Part shown: in pieces, positions 12,790-24,700 of the stretch
Numbering within the stretch: position 1 is the stretch's first letter
How the letters are laid out: every line of letters begins with the position of its first letter
Origin: Cucumis sativus
Taxonomy: Eukaryota; Streptophyta; Magnoliopsida; Cucurbitales; Cucurbitaceae
Assembly: GCF_000004075.3 (NCBI RefSeq)
Contig: NC_026660.2
Coordinates: 434,001-498,000, forward strand
Length of the DNA: 64,000 nt
Direction of reading: 5' to 3'
Notes under the pieces: generated by a model
The model's input: the letters and a program-made list of their open reading frames with translations, nothing else
What the model was told of the DNA's origin: nothing
Databases searched by the model: none
Program-made: the position numbers and the translations under genes

Positions 12790-13190
12790 TTTCTTTTATG
12801 ATTTGTCACATATATACTACTGTATATATTCAATAATACACACATATATTTTTTTATGTTTTGTGATTTTTTCGTATTGCGTATATATACACATATTATA
12901 TATCTATTCGATTTTTTTTAATTTCTTACACATATGCTACTGAATAATTCATTTATGTTTTGTGGTTTTTTTTTATATATACTATTGTATATATTCAATA
13001 ATACATACACATTTTTTTTCAAGTTTTGTGATTATTGCTTACTGCACTTATATACCACTGTATATATAGATTATATATTCTATCACTATTTTTTTTTTAA
13101 TTCTTACATATATACTACTGCATAATATATATATTTTCTGTAATTTGTTACATATATACTGCTTCATATAGTCAATAATACATAAATGAT
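12790..13190 (+). repeat. Degenerate periodic AT-rich tandem array
   Basis: A motif close to ACATATATACTACTGTATAT followed by ATTCAATAATACA recurs near 12808, 12968, 13050, 13105 and 13150. Between the occurrences lie T-rich stretches and variants of TATGTTTTGTGATTTTT. Spacing is irregular at about 50-160 bp and the copies are diverged, so this is an old minisatellite-like array or a nested low-complexity element. Confidence 0.5.
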
Positions 13191-15161
13191 GTTATCTTTC
13201 AATATACTCAATATACTCTAATGTATTTCGAATACGAAATATAAATTCTTACTAACCTTAAACTTTTGTTCGAAAGATCATTATACCAGTCAGCCACCGA
13301 TGTTATTCTTCACCGTTTATACTTTCACCAATCTTCTATTATTCATCGTCTTTTATAAAGAAAATGGAATCGATATTCAAAGTATTTGAAGAATTAAACT
13401 TTTACCTTTTTTTAAAAAAAATTCTAAACCGTAACCCACATCCCTAATTGCTCTCCTTGTTGGTCCACCTTCTATAAACAAATTGATATAAGAACATTTC
13501 ATTTACAAAATATATACCATATTATTCAATATATACTATACTTAGGTGGAATATATGAAAAACAATGCAAAATGAAGGAAATTAGAAAGTCATAAAGTTT
13601 TCTTTGAACAAAATAACCAAAATAAAAATAATTAAGGAAAAATTTTATTATAATATTACCATAATAGAATTATTCATTTATCATATTTATATAGAATATC
13701 TAATAAATACAAATATTAATCATAGTCCACTTTCCACTTTCCATTCTTTATTTTTTAATATATTATTAATAATAAATATAGGTAAATTAGTCCTTTGGAC
13801 CTTATATTTGTGTAAATTATTAGTCAGTTTAGGATATTTATGAAAAATTTAAGAAACTCATGTCAATCTTGTAATATAGTATACAATTTTAGGCTATATG
13901 AGTTAAAAACTCAAGCGTTGAATGTGCCCAAATATATAAAAGCATCACAATCACTATAGTTTAAGAAGAAGATTTGGATGTTATCTGCGGCACCCATTCA
14001 ACAAAATTTGGATTTTTCAAAGTTAGCAATTTAAGATTTGAATTTTAAAGAACTTTTAAATTAGGATACATATTTTCAAATATTGTAAAAGTATGATATA
14101 AGTTTTGATAGAGAGTTAAATTTCGATAAGATTTAGTATAATTTCATAATTTTTTAAAAAAATTATAGAACTCCAAGGTTAATACTCGTGAATATTTCAA
14201 TAAGAAAGCCAAATCAATCGATGGTATTGAAAAAGTTAAAGGTTGATCTTGAATCAATTGTACCAAGAATAACTAAGTTTTCAAGAAGTGTGTTAGTTTT
14301 TAAGATGAAAACTTATCTGTGTTATTACTGACCATTTTCCTATCAATTACTTTGCTTTTAAAAGAAAATTAAAAAGGAAAAGATTGAGTAAACTTCGGTT
14401 ATATAAATTTTGATCTTCAAAATCGATGGAGAAAGCCCAAAAGAATTGTTTATTTGGCTATTAGTTGAAAATGTTAGCTTTTTATATAAATATGAGTGAT
14501 CATCTTGACCAACAAACACACAAAAAAAACTATTTTAACAAGTTTTAAAAAATGATGCCAATTGTGAAAAGAAAAACTAAAAAAAGAAAAGGTTATTTTC
14601 GACAATTTCATTTCTCATTCTAGAGTTCATCATTTATAGCAAATTGATATTAATAAAAAAATTATTTAGATATATAACAAAGCAAACAAATTTGTAATAA
14701 AAACACTTTTCAGAAAAAATAATTATTAAATAGATGAGACCTTTTATTTTAAAACACTATTTCTATCCAAAGTGTTGTAATGAAATATGACTTTTTCAAA
14801 AGTTGATGGCCATAATAATTAGTTAAACAACCAAATTTGAGTTCTTAATCTTTTACTTAAATGTCTGAAACTCGAATTGGATCTAAATATGTAATATAAT
14901 ATAGAAATTAAGAAACGTCATCCCAATGCTAATGCTAATAGACTCAAAATTAACTCTAAAATAATAACAAAAACATGTTTCCGACTCCGTGCTAAGATTT
15001 TATGTCACCATTTCGAACGTCGAGTATGAAACAATCTGACTCTACGAGGAAAAATAGTACTTGCAGCTATGGACCCTATATGCAAATTTACAATATTAAG
15101 GTACCAAAAAAGAAAAAAAAAGAAATCAAATGACTCTCCCAAAGAGTTTAGTCAATCTTCT

Positions 15162-17608
15162 TTAGGTTGGATGAGAGTACATTGGATTATCCTTTCCCAT
15201 CCACTTTCTCATTCTTTCTGACGTTTCCTCCACCTGGAAAATTGATATATTTTAGTGATCGATTTTGTTGACAAAACAGATACAAACAAAATTCCAAAAT
15301 CTATCCAAATATCGATAGAATAGGAAGTTTTTGTTTATCAATAATTTATTAATTTAATAATTAGTATAAAATTAAATCTCACCTCCTTGTTCCAATTGGT
15401 TTTACAAACAATCAACAAAAGAATCATTGTTTGCAAGAATGTCCCACATATCATACCAATCCATATTCCCTAAAAGAATTTAAAATATATTATCACACAG
15501 AGGGGAAGAAAATTCAAAATTTCACGAACTTATAACTTTTGAAACCATATAAATTTAACTCTCATATCGTATTAAAACTAAATTAGGTGAAAATTAAACG
15601 ACTCATAGACTTTTTTTTTTATTTACAATGTAACACTTGTTAATTAATGTCAGGTTAGATGATTTTACCTCCACACCTAAACTTGTTTTGTAGCCAAGGA
15701 GGAAGCCAAAAGGAAGGCCAACAACATAATAACAAAACAAATTAATGTAAGCCACCAAAGCTTGCCATCCTCCTCCAACAGCCACACCTGGAAGTTTTAC
15801 CATATAATTATCATAACACACATCCTTTTTCTTTCGAAACCAAAGTAACATTATTTCTCTTCTTTTTCAATCATATATACCTGATATTACTGGTTGAACA
15901 CTATTGAGCACCATCGTTATACCTAAAAGGTAAGCCAAGTGAGAAACTGCCTCTTGCATCTCTTTACTTTCTGTAAATATGATTGCAAAATGGTTTTTCG
16001 TTGCCAAGATAAGCGCTGCGAAAAAAAGTCCAATGCACAACGACTCGACGATTGTCACAATGACCGAGTACTTTGCAGCCCTCGGATGTCCCGATCCAAG
16101 TTCGTTTGATACTCGAACGCTGAACAAGAAGAGAGAATGAAAAACTTCCTTCATATGGAAGAATAATTTTGGTAGGGGTTTCAAAGTTCTAACCTCATGG
16201 CTGCATTGATCCCTATGAACAACATGCCTTCCCATCCATTTAGATTCATGCTGAAATAATAAGGATCAAAAGAATGTATGTAGAGGTTTGGTTAGTAACA
16301 ATTGTTGTTTTCAGTTTCAATTTTAGTAATTTTTCAAAATTGGAGAGGGATGTGTGAAAACTAATTACCAAATAGAGAGTGAACCAACAGCAATAATAGG
16401 ATCATCAAGGTGGCCAGTAAGGACAATAATGGTCATGAAATACCAAATCTCCAAGCAAAGCATAATTGCTGAAGCAATTGAAAGCTTTACAAACTCCCAC
16501 AAATCCTTAAAAGCCAGCAACGAGAGCCCTTTCCAACACTCAGTACACCACCCAACAATATAAACCACCTGAGCCAAGGAGATTCCCCACGCAGACACGT
16601 CGTAAGCCGCGGCTGCTCCGTCCGTCCCCCAATTGAACACTTTGATGAACAAAATTAGAAGCCCAATGTGGAAAATTAGACCCCCAAACCCGATCCAAGC
16701 TAGAATCCCAACTCGGCTCTGCGCTTGCAAGAACTTTTGAGTCGGAAAGTTTATAGCCAAAGAGAACATTTGAGGAATTATTTGGATTGAGAATTTTCCC
16801 GCCATGTCTGCGATTTTAGGCTCTTGACCGAGGAGCTTGAGGATTGGAGAAGCAAAAATGTAGAGTGGTAGAAGAACGATGCATGCACAGAAAAGGATTA
16901 TCCACGAGCGTTGCATGTAGATTCCTAGCATGTTCATTTGGCCCGCGCCAAATGCTTGTCCACATAGCGTCTCGAGGGCGCTCCCCATGCCAAGCTACGG
17001 GGAAATGAAAAAGACAACGGACAATTAAATAGTCATATTCAATGGTTATTATAGCATGCAATTGATAACAATTTCATTTTTATGATGAAATTTTTCATAC
17101 GATCAGCCGAGCCTACATTCTTGTTGTATTATCATTTAGTCTAAGAACATTTAGCCAATAAACCATTCTCGTTCATGGCTAATTAATTAAGATATTAGAT
17201 TTATTTTTCATACCCTCCTTTGAATTTTGAAAAAGGAAAAAAGGTGATTAGAGGGGGACAAAAGGAGTTACTGACCAAGAAGCCAAAAGAGAAATTGGCA
17301 ATAACATTCAAGGAAATGGCAATGGCAGAGAGCTCCAAATCACCAATATGACCAACAAAGATGCTTGTGAATGAGTTCATTCCATAATTGCACAAAATAT
17401 TGAAAGCAATAGGACCAGCAATCCCCCAAAGCTTGGTTGACTCAACCAAACAAACATATCTAGCCTCCTCGAACGTCCCCACCGGCGAATAATCCTCATC
17501 GATCGATACGATCAGCCCCGTGGGAGCATGGTGGAGCTCTGCGGTCTCCATGCCATCAAACCTTGCCACAGTTGCCGTTGCCTCTTCTCGAGACTCATTT
17601 TCTTCCAA
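15162..17608 (-). CDS. MATE-family efflux transporter, DETOXIFICATION 33/34/35-like
   Basis: Seven exons on the minus strand (17608-17276, 16994-16369, 16250-16194, 16119-15881, 15787-15669, 15469-15383, 15233-15162) join in phase into exactly 510 codons plus stop, the normal MATE length. MATE proteins are 12-helix antiporters that export or vacuole-load secondary metabolites, organic acids or xenobiotics using a proton gradient. Hallmarks include LETLCGQAFGAGQ in the first MatE half, the RVSNELGSGHPRAAK signature opening the second half, QPVISGVAVGGGWQ, and a C-terminal SERMRKWMGKD tail. The N-terminus (first 45 residues) is hydrophilic and acidic. Similarity to the DTX33-35 clade, which includes flavonoid-related transporters, is from memory; the substrate cannot be read. 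It is divergent from the PPR gene, about 1 kb between the starts. Confidence 0.93.
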
Positions 17609-18612
17609 TTTGGTCCCTATGTTTACTCGTGGGGATCGTTTTTGTTTTCTCTTCTCCTCTTGTTGAAATGTGAGGGGGGTAGTTGTTGTTTGTTGTGTTT
17701 TTTGGGGTTGATGTTTGTTTTATATTTGTTTCCTAAGATTTAGGATGACCATTGAGAGAGAAAGGAGAGGTAGTAGTTTGGGGAGATGGTTGTTTTTGGT
17801 ACAAATCTAAAAGCTATTCTATCCCCAAAAACACGCAAATTTCCAAGGTTAAATCTCACTTAAGTCTCATTTCCTTTTTATCCTAAAATTTTAAAATATA
17901 CGAACTTATAACTTTACTTTTAACCATAATTGTTCCATAAAATTTAGTTTGAATTTTGAAAACTAAAAACTTTGAGATACTCTAGCGATTAAATGGATGT
18001 GTTGTTTGTAAACATAGCCAAATGAATGATTCAATGATTTTCCTTCCTTTTTCTATAAACCAATTACTTATTTAATATTTTTTATTTTTATAATTAAAGC
18101 AACAAAATAAAACCATTGTTTTATGTAATTCGTCTAGAAGATCTCATTAAAAAAAATTAAATTAAATTTTAGACTTATAGATTATTTGATTCAATGGAAT
18201 TACATTAAAAGAAAATTCAATTTCAAGAAATTTGATCGAGTATTTACTTTTACTGTATTTAATAGATGAGGGAGGCCATGTTGAAGGGTTAAAAACCCAA
18301 ATTTTTAAAAATAAGTCTGTTATTCAAATATATAAACATTTTGAGGACATTTTTCAAAATAATCCTAAAACTTTTGTTCGGTTAATATATATAATTATGA
18401 ATTCAAACAAATTCATAATTAAACCAAATGATTTTGGCGATTAGTTCTCACCGTAAATTAACAAATAACAAAAGCCAATGCTCCAGCCTCCTGAATGTCT
18501 TCCGGTGGTCGTCACCGTCCATTTCGAACTGCCATTATTCTTCCCGCCGGCGTCTTTACGCCACCCCTAACACCGACTGAACTTCTCCTCAACTCTCACA
18601 TCCTTTTCATCA
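17609..18612. promoter_or_regulatory. Divergent intergenic region between MATE and PPR genes
   Basis: About 1 kb separates the two start codons (MATE leftward from 17608, PPR rightward from 18613), so both promoters must lie here. The MATE-proximal side has a pyrimidine-rich leader on the plus strand. The centre (17880-18470) is AT-rich without coding potential. No single TATA element stands out. Confidence 0.5.
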
Positions 18613-20463
18613 ATGCTGATTTGGACGTCGACCCACTTTGGTCGTTCTCGTTTGGTCCATTCCTTTTCCTTCAACGTCCTGAAAGCCGCCGCCCCGGTGA
18701 ATTCCATTCCCCATGATACCCTTTTGCACAGCCTTGTTGTGAAGTTGGGATTGGTTAATGAACTGTCTGTACAGAACAAGCTATTGAGAGTTTATGTTAA
18801 GTGCAGAGATTTGGACAGTGCGCGGAACCTGTTTGATGAAATGGCTAGGAGAAATGTTGTGTCGTGGAATACGGTGATATGTGGGCTTGTCGATGGCGGG
18901 TATGGAGGTGAGTTTAAAATGAGGCAGCACTCGATTTTTTTATATTTTAAGAAGATGTTGATGGGTTTGGTGGACCCAGATGGCATCACGTTTAATGGGT
19001 TGTTTCGATCTTGTGTTGTGTTGAATGATGTTGAGAGTGGCAGGCAATTGCATAGTTTTGTTATGAAAATTGGGTTTGATTTGGATTGTTTTGTGGGGAG
19101 TGCAGTGGTCGATTTTTATGCGAAATGTGGGTTATATGAAGATGCGAGATTAGCGTTTAGCTGTATTCTGTATAGGGATCTGGTTTTGTGGAATGTGATG
19201 TTGTACTGTTGTGTGTTTAATTCTTTGAGCCGAGAAGCGATTGAAGTCTTTCGTTTGATGCAGTTGGAAGGCTTTAAAGGTGATGATTTTACATTCAGCA
19301 GCCTGCTAAGTTCGTGCAAGTATAAAGGATCAGGAGAATTGGGTAAGCAACTACATTGTCTTCTTATAAAACAGTCATTTGATTTAGATATTCTTGTGGC
19401 AAGTTCACTTGTCAATGTGTATACTAAAAACGATAATTTATATGATGCTCGCAAGGTTTTTGATGAAATGCCAACTAGAAATTCCGTGTCTTGGACCACT
19501 ATGATTGTGGGGTATGGACAGCACGAATATGGAAAAGAGGCAGTGAAACTGTTCAGGAGAATGTTTAGGAAAGATTATTGCCCGGATGAGTTAACTTTTG
19601 CTAGTGTGCTGAGCTCGTGTGGCTTTACGTCTGGGGCCTCTGAACTGATGCAAGTTCATTCCTGCTTGATAAAACTCGGTTTTGAAGCATTTTTGTCTAT
19701 TAACAATGGTTTGATATATGCATACTCAAAGTGTGGTATAATTGCTGCAGCGTTACAATGCTTTAGATTAATTGCAGAACCAGATTTGGTAACATGGACA
19801 TCAATTATATGTGGACTTGCACTTTGTGGCCTTGAGAAAGATGCTGTTAAGTTATTTGATAAGATGTTATCGTATGGCATTAGACCAGATAAAATTGCAT
19901 TCCTTGGAGTTCTCTCTGCCTGTAGTCATGGGGGATTTGTAAGCATGGGGCTTCACTACTTCAATTTAATGACGAACCAATACCAACTTGTTCCTGATTC
20001 AGAGCATTTAACATGCTTGATCGACCTTCTTGGTAGAGCGGGTAGTCTAGACCAGGCTTTTGATCTTTTGAAATCAATGCCAAAGGAAGCTGGACCAGAT
20101 GCTTTAAGGGCTTTCATTCGAGCATGTAGAACTCATGGGAACTTGAGATTAGCTAAACGGGCAATGGAATTTGCATCAGAGCCAGATGAACCAGTGAACT
20201 ATTCCCTAGTGTCGAATATGTATGCTTCTGAAGGAAGATGGTCAGATGTGGCAAGAATGCGCAAACTGATTAACGATCGTTGTGAACAGAAAACCCCAGG
20301 CCTTAGTTGGGTAGAAATTGCTGGTTATAACCACTTGTTTATATCAGGTGATAGATCCCATCCACAGTCTTTAGATCTCTATGCCATGCTAGGATTATTA
20401 CTAAACACGATGAAGAAGGATTACAAGTTCACAGCCTCTCAGGTAGATATTGTGCCCGAATGA
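18613..20463 (+). CDS. Pentatricopeptide repeat protein, E class (At2g46050-like)
   Basis: A single intronless frame of 616 aa. PLS-type PPR proteins bind organellar RNA, mostly to specify C-to-U editing sites in mitochondria or chloroplasts. Tandem repeats run from about residue 40 to 480, with typical motifs such as NKLLRVYVKCRDLDSARNLF, RNVVSWNTVICGL, NSVSWTTMIVGYGQ and YAKCG. An E/E+ region follows (GLSWVEIAGYNHLFISGDRSHPQS) and the protein ends about 30 residues later, with no DYW deaminase domain. It would therefore need a partner deaminase if it acts in editing. The N-terminus is rich in Arg/Ser and poor in acidic residues, compatible with an organelle transit peptide. A Met in another frame at 18495 is not part of this frame. 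The match to At2g46050 is from memory. Confidence 0.92.
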   Translation: MLIWTSTHFGRSRLVHSFSFNVLKAAAPVNSIPHDTLLHSLVVKLGLVNELSVQNKLLRVYVKCRDLDSARNLFDEMARRNVVSWNTVICGLVDGGYGGEFKMRQHSIFLYFKKMLMGLVDPDGITFNGLFRSCVVLNDVESGRQLHSFVMKIGFDLDCFVGSAVVDFYAKCGLYEDARLAFSCILYRDLVLWNVMLYCCVFNSLSREAIEVFRLMQLEGFKGDDFTFSSLLSSCKYKGSGELGKQLHCLLIKQSFDLDILVASSLVNVYTKNDNLYDARKVFDEMPTRNSVSWTTMIVGYGQHEYGKEAVKLFRRMFRKDYCPDELTFASVLSSCGFTSGASELMQVHSCLIKLGFEAFLSINNGLIYAYSKCGIIAAALQCFRLIAEPDLVTWTSIICGLALCGLEKDAVKLFDKMLSYGIRPDKIAFLGVLSACSHGGFVSMGLHYFNLMTNQYQLVPDSEHLTCLIDLLGRAGSLDQAFDLLKSMPKEAGPDALRAFIRACRTHGNLRLAKRAMEFASEPDEPVNYSLVSNMYASEGRWSDVARMRKLINDRCEQKTPGLSWVEIAGYNHLFISGDRSHPQSLDLYAMLGLLLNTMKKDYKFTASQVDIVPE

Positions 20464-21753
20464 ATGCCAAACCTTGGATGATCTCAGGTTGGACACAAAT
20501 CAAAATCCATTTCAAGGTCCAGCACTTGACCGGCTACACATGACTTCAATTGGTACATCTAATCAGCCATAGGTACATGATTTCAGATACTAAAAAAAAG
20601 TGTTTGGTATTAGGAATCAAAATAAAGTAAGTTGAAATTTGATGTTTTCTCTGTTTATAGCATTGTAGGTGAGCCCACTGTTGTAAAGTAGCAAAGTTTT
20701 CCAAACTGCTTTCCCATTATTGTAAAGGAATGAAGTCTTCCAAAGTGGTCGTAGTTCACGCTTGATAAAGAAAAGGAAGGAGTTCATTTTGATAGACCAA
20801 TGACGTGTGGTGTTAAGCTATAGTTCAAATATCCATTCATGTTGAAGTTAATTTGTTGGTCTTGACTTTAAAATAACTCTTCGACTAAAGTTGGGTGTGG
20901 ACCTCGAAGCAAACAAAATACTCTGCATATGGCCATCTAAGAAGCATATACATTTTAGTTTGGCTTGCATGATGTATTATACATTGTTGTACACTTGTTA
21001 GCGCAATTGATGTATTGGACTCTAGTTCTACAAAGCCAATATACGGTAAAGTAAATCTTTGCTAAATATTTAAGTCAATGTGTTTTTGTAATGTTTGTGT
21101 CCAAGATTTTCTAGAAAACAAAGTACCATCATGTCTGTATTGTGTTGTAATAGTGTCTGCTTCTTAGTTTTCAACTCCCTGTAGAGGGAATAAGGATGTA
21201 AACTGGAACAATTCAAATTAGCTCCCGAAACCAATGTTCAGTTGAAAAAATAAACAAACACAGCCGAAATTTTCAAAAGCGAGTCAGCCATTTGAATGAA
21301 ACCAGCAAAATCTATCCAAATTGAACCAAATGAGCCAACTAATATTTTCAGTTTTTCATGGGTTTTTTTTTTTTTCATTTCAGGAGGAGCTTCCTCAAAC
21401 AGCAGAGAACTGGGTGTACATCAGCTGTCCAGATTTGGTGATAAACTCAATTATAAGATTTGTTCAATAAGAATTGAAATAGTTACTAAGGCATGAGCTT
21501 AACCAGTTAACTTCTCAATGATTCCCAAAATAAGGGATGATTTTAACCAATCTAAGTTATGAATATTCACAATTCATGTCTTAATTTTCCTACCAAAAGA
21601 AGAAATTTTCCTACCAAAAGAAGAAAGAATAAGTAAGAAAAATTGAACCTGTGGAGCTGTGGACGATAATATACAGTAAATATGACCGATAAATTATACT
21701 TTGAATGTCTCCAATTGGCTGCAACTCGCAAAATCGCCTACTATTTCGACTTC
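20464..21753. other. Convergent intergenic region between PPR and TMEM8-like genes
   Basis: It is bounded by the PPR stop and the minus-strand stop at 21754-21756. It probably contains both 3' UTRs. A direct doublet of TTTTCCTACCAAAAGAAGAA lies around 21586-21625. No coding region is supported. Confidence 0.5.
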
Positions 21754-24700
21754 TTACTGTACATTTCTAGGCGAAGAATCCTGCCTAGCCAATTCATAAT
21801 TTACATTTGAACCTCTTTGGATCTCACCATTGAGAACGACAGAAGAATTTTCACCGTCTGAAATTCTTGCTTTCGAACAGAGGAAAAAGAATGACGACAT
21901 GTAGATAGTCAAGTGCCAAATGCTGCAAACAATTCGACAAATCGAAACTTAGAGAAATACATAGATAGGGAAGAGAAGTGGGGTTTTGCGGTGTACCTAT
22001 GCCAAATCCAATAGGTTTCAGTGGTTTCCAAATTCCAGCTTATGGCAGCCATAGCCAGTGCTGTGAAACCTGCCATCATAAACCCCCATCGATATCTTCT
22101 GTACAGAGTCTTCAAAAGATTGTGTCCCCATGCTTTGATAGATTCCCATCTGCACACGTCGTCGTATTAACGGTTTCTAAATCACTCTCAAATATGACAT
22201 AAGCTTAAATTTTGTTTATTGCTAGACAATTAAAATTTATACAACACCAATTCAGATTTTTTTAGAATTTGTAAAAACCAAGTATTTGTTTCTTAAATAT
22301 CTCACCTTCTAACCATGGCACTTTAATTTAGTGTTCCTAGAAATATTTAGAACTTTCTTGTTTACAAACTCTCTATTTCTCTCGAAAACATTCGATTTCT
22401 TCTCTATGAAATTTTGTACCTCCTTCTCTCTACAATTTTTTTCCCTTCTCTTTAATATTTATTTTCTCATAATATTGAAGGAAGTGTTTTCAGGTATATC
22501 TTAATCTTAGTAACGTTTGATAACCATTTCATGTTTAGTTTTCTGCTTTCTCACAATTGTTTATTATGACTCTTTGCTCTGTTGAAGAAACATTTGAAGT
22601 TTTAACCAAGTTGTGAAAAAAAAAAAATTAACCAATTTTTTATTTTAGTTTTCAAAATTGACTTGGATTTTGAAAACATTAATTTATTAAGAGTAGATAA
22701 AAATACAAAGAAACTCATAAGTAGAACTTGTATTTATAAGTTAAATTTTTAAAAATCAAATGGTTATCAAACAATGCTCAAGTATGACTAAACATTGTAT
22801 TGTTTATTAAAAAAGAAGTTAACTAAAAGTGCAAAATAAACAACACAAGTCAAGTAGAGAAGATTCTCACCTGCGAAGCATATTCAAAGAAATTCCCACA
22901 GGAAGGGAGAACGATCGATACTTGGTTGATAACTCAATAAGCCATCCGACAAGAAGACCGAGTGTACCGATTGCTAGCACAATAGCGATATTGGAGGACC
23001 TGTAGAAGTTCAACATTTGGTCACCCTAACTGATTACTCTTTTCATCTAAAAGTGCAGGGCAGGGCAGTCCATGTGTAGCATTTTAGTTTACCGTGTTGC
23101 CTTGGTTATAGCCATGAGAGCAGTTAGGATTGCAACAACAGTATGGATCGCCCTTTTATGAACTTCGTCGATTGTAGCTAGGTACACGAAAGTGCTAACG
23201 ACAGCCATGAAAGAGAGCCAGAAGTCCAAAAACTGAAAATTATCAGGTCATCAGTCCATCATTAGATTGGTTTCTTTGTCCTTTGCTTGTTAGTTTTCTA
23301 ATTCGGTTTGGAATCGTAGTATACAATGTTCTGATATGCTTAACAGGCAAAGACTGATATAAGCAATAAGGAAAAACTTGTACCTGCAATACATTGAATG
23401 ACAATGGACACCAAGTGCCCACATCACATGCATGGTATAAACCACTTGAAATCCCACTTGAGGTAAACAGCACCCATTCTGCAAGAGCCTGCAAGAACAA
23501 GCTTTTATGGATTGGGGAAAAAACAAATACTTTTGGAATTCAGAGGAGTTGTTAGATTTACCCTTTGTCGAAGAGCCCAAAAAGCAGGAAAAATGGCAGC
23601 AGCATTTGATGCGATCAGAGCTATCGATTGTTGCACATGCCCTGCATCGGTACCGAGCAAATGTATCACAGTTGCAGGGTAAATCCTTAGTTGATACTAA
23701 TATTTAAATATGTAGCTTCAGAAATGATGATTAAAACTTATCTGATGACAATCTGTGGATTTCATATAAAGCTAAAAGTAAATTTTACCTCTATGGTTTA
23801 CAATCTCAACGCTGCAATCAAAGCCTCCATGATTTCTATCACAGGAACAAAAGCTGGAAGAGAAACAATAACGATACTCTCAGTTTACCAAGCTAGCGAA
23901 TTCCAAAGCTAAAAGATCAGAGCACGAAAGTATGTGGTGTAAGGGTTGATAAAGCACACCTATACGTTGTGGCTCCACTGGCATCAAAAGCATATTCACA
24001 TTTCCCATGGGATGAGCATCTGTTCGGGCATCGCTCAAGCACAACTGACATAATTGTCTGATCTTCAGCCACACTTCTGTTGACTGTATGCCTTAAACCA
24101 AAAGCCCAAGTTCCTTCACTAGCATATAATATATGGAAATCTATATTTACATTACTTGAATTATAGAGGGAAAGGAATGTTGAGCCACCACTGTTGCTGG
24201 TTTGGTTTTTATAACAATAATCCCAGTTATCAAGAGATGGTAATCCACCAAATCTAGCATAGACTTCATAATCCATTGTCTTAGATGCTGACAATTGAAA
24301 GTGAATATTTCCTCCAGCTGCGCCACGAGGAACATCCAAAACAAAATACGTCCAAGCATAATTCTGCTGTCCATGATTTGAGGTGTTGCTTAGAAGCGGT
24401 TCAACAGCGAAGTTCGGCTCTTCAAAGTGCTGTTCTTTGATTGGCATAAAATACGATTCAAAAGGGGATGAACCTCTTCGAACAATTGCCTGCAGAAATG
24501 CAAATGAATTGAGAACCCATTTACTAGTTGGGAATGGAATATAAGAAACAGGGATCTAGCTTGTATTTTCATGTTTTTTTTATTTACTTGCACAGATACA
24601 ACTCAAACTTAGATCAGAACCTATTACTAAAATAACATTACTTAGATAGATGTAGAAGTTGCTTGGACTTATTTTTTTCTCCATTTTCCAATTTAGTAAT

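Larger units (their letters stand above)
10721..15161. other. AT-rich intergenic region
   Basis: About 4.4 kb lies between the promoter of the ELM2-type gene and the stop of the MATE gene. It holds an 85-bp tandem duplication (11739-11909) and a periodic AT-rich array (12790-13190), described separately. Open frames are short and rich in Phe, Ile, Tyr and Asn, as expected by chance in such DNA. The last few hundred bases probably include the MATE 3' UTR. Confidence 0.5.
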
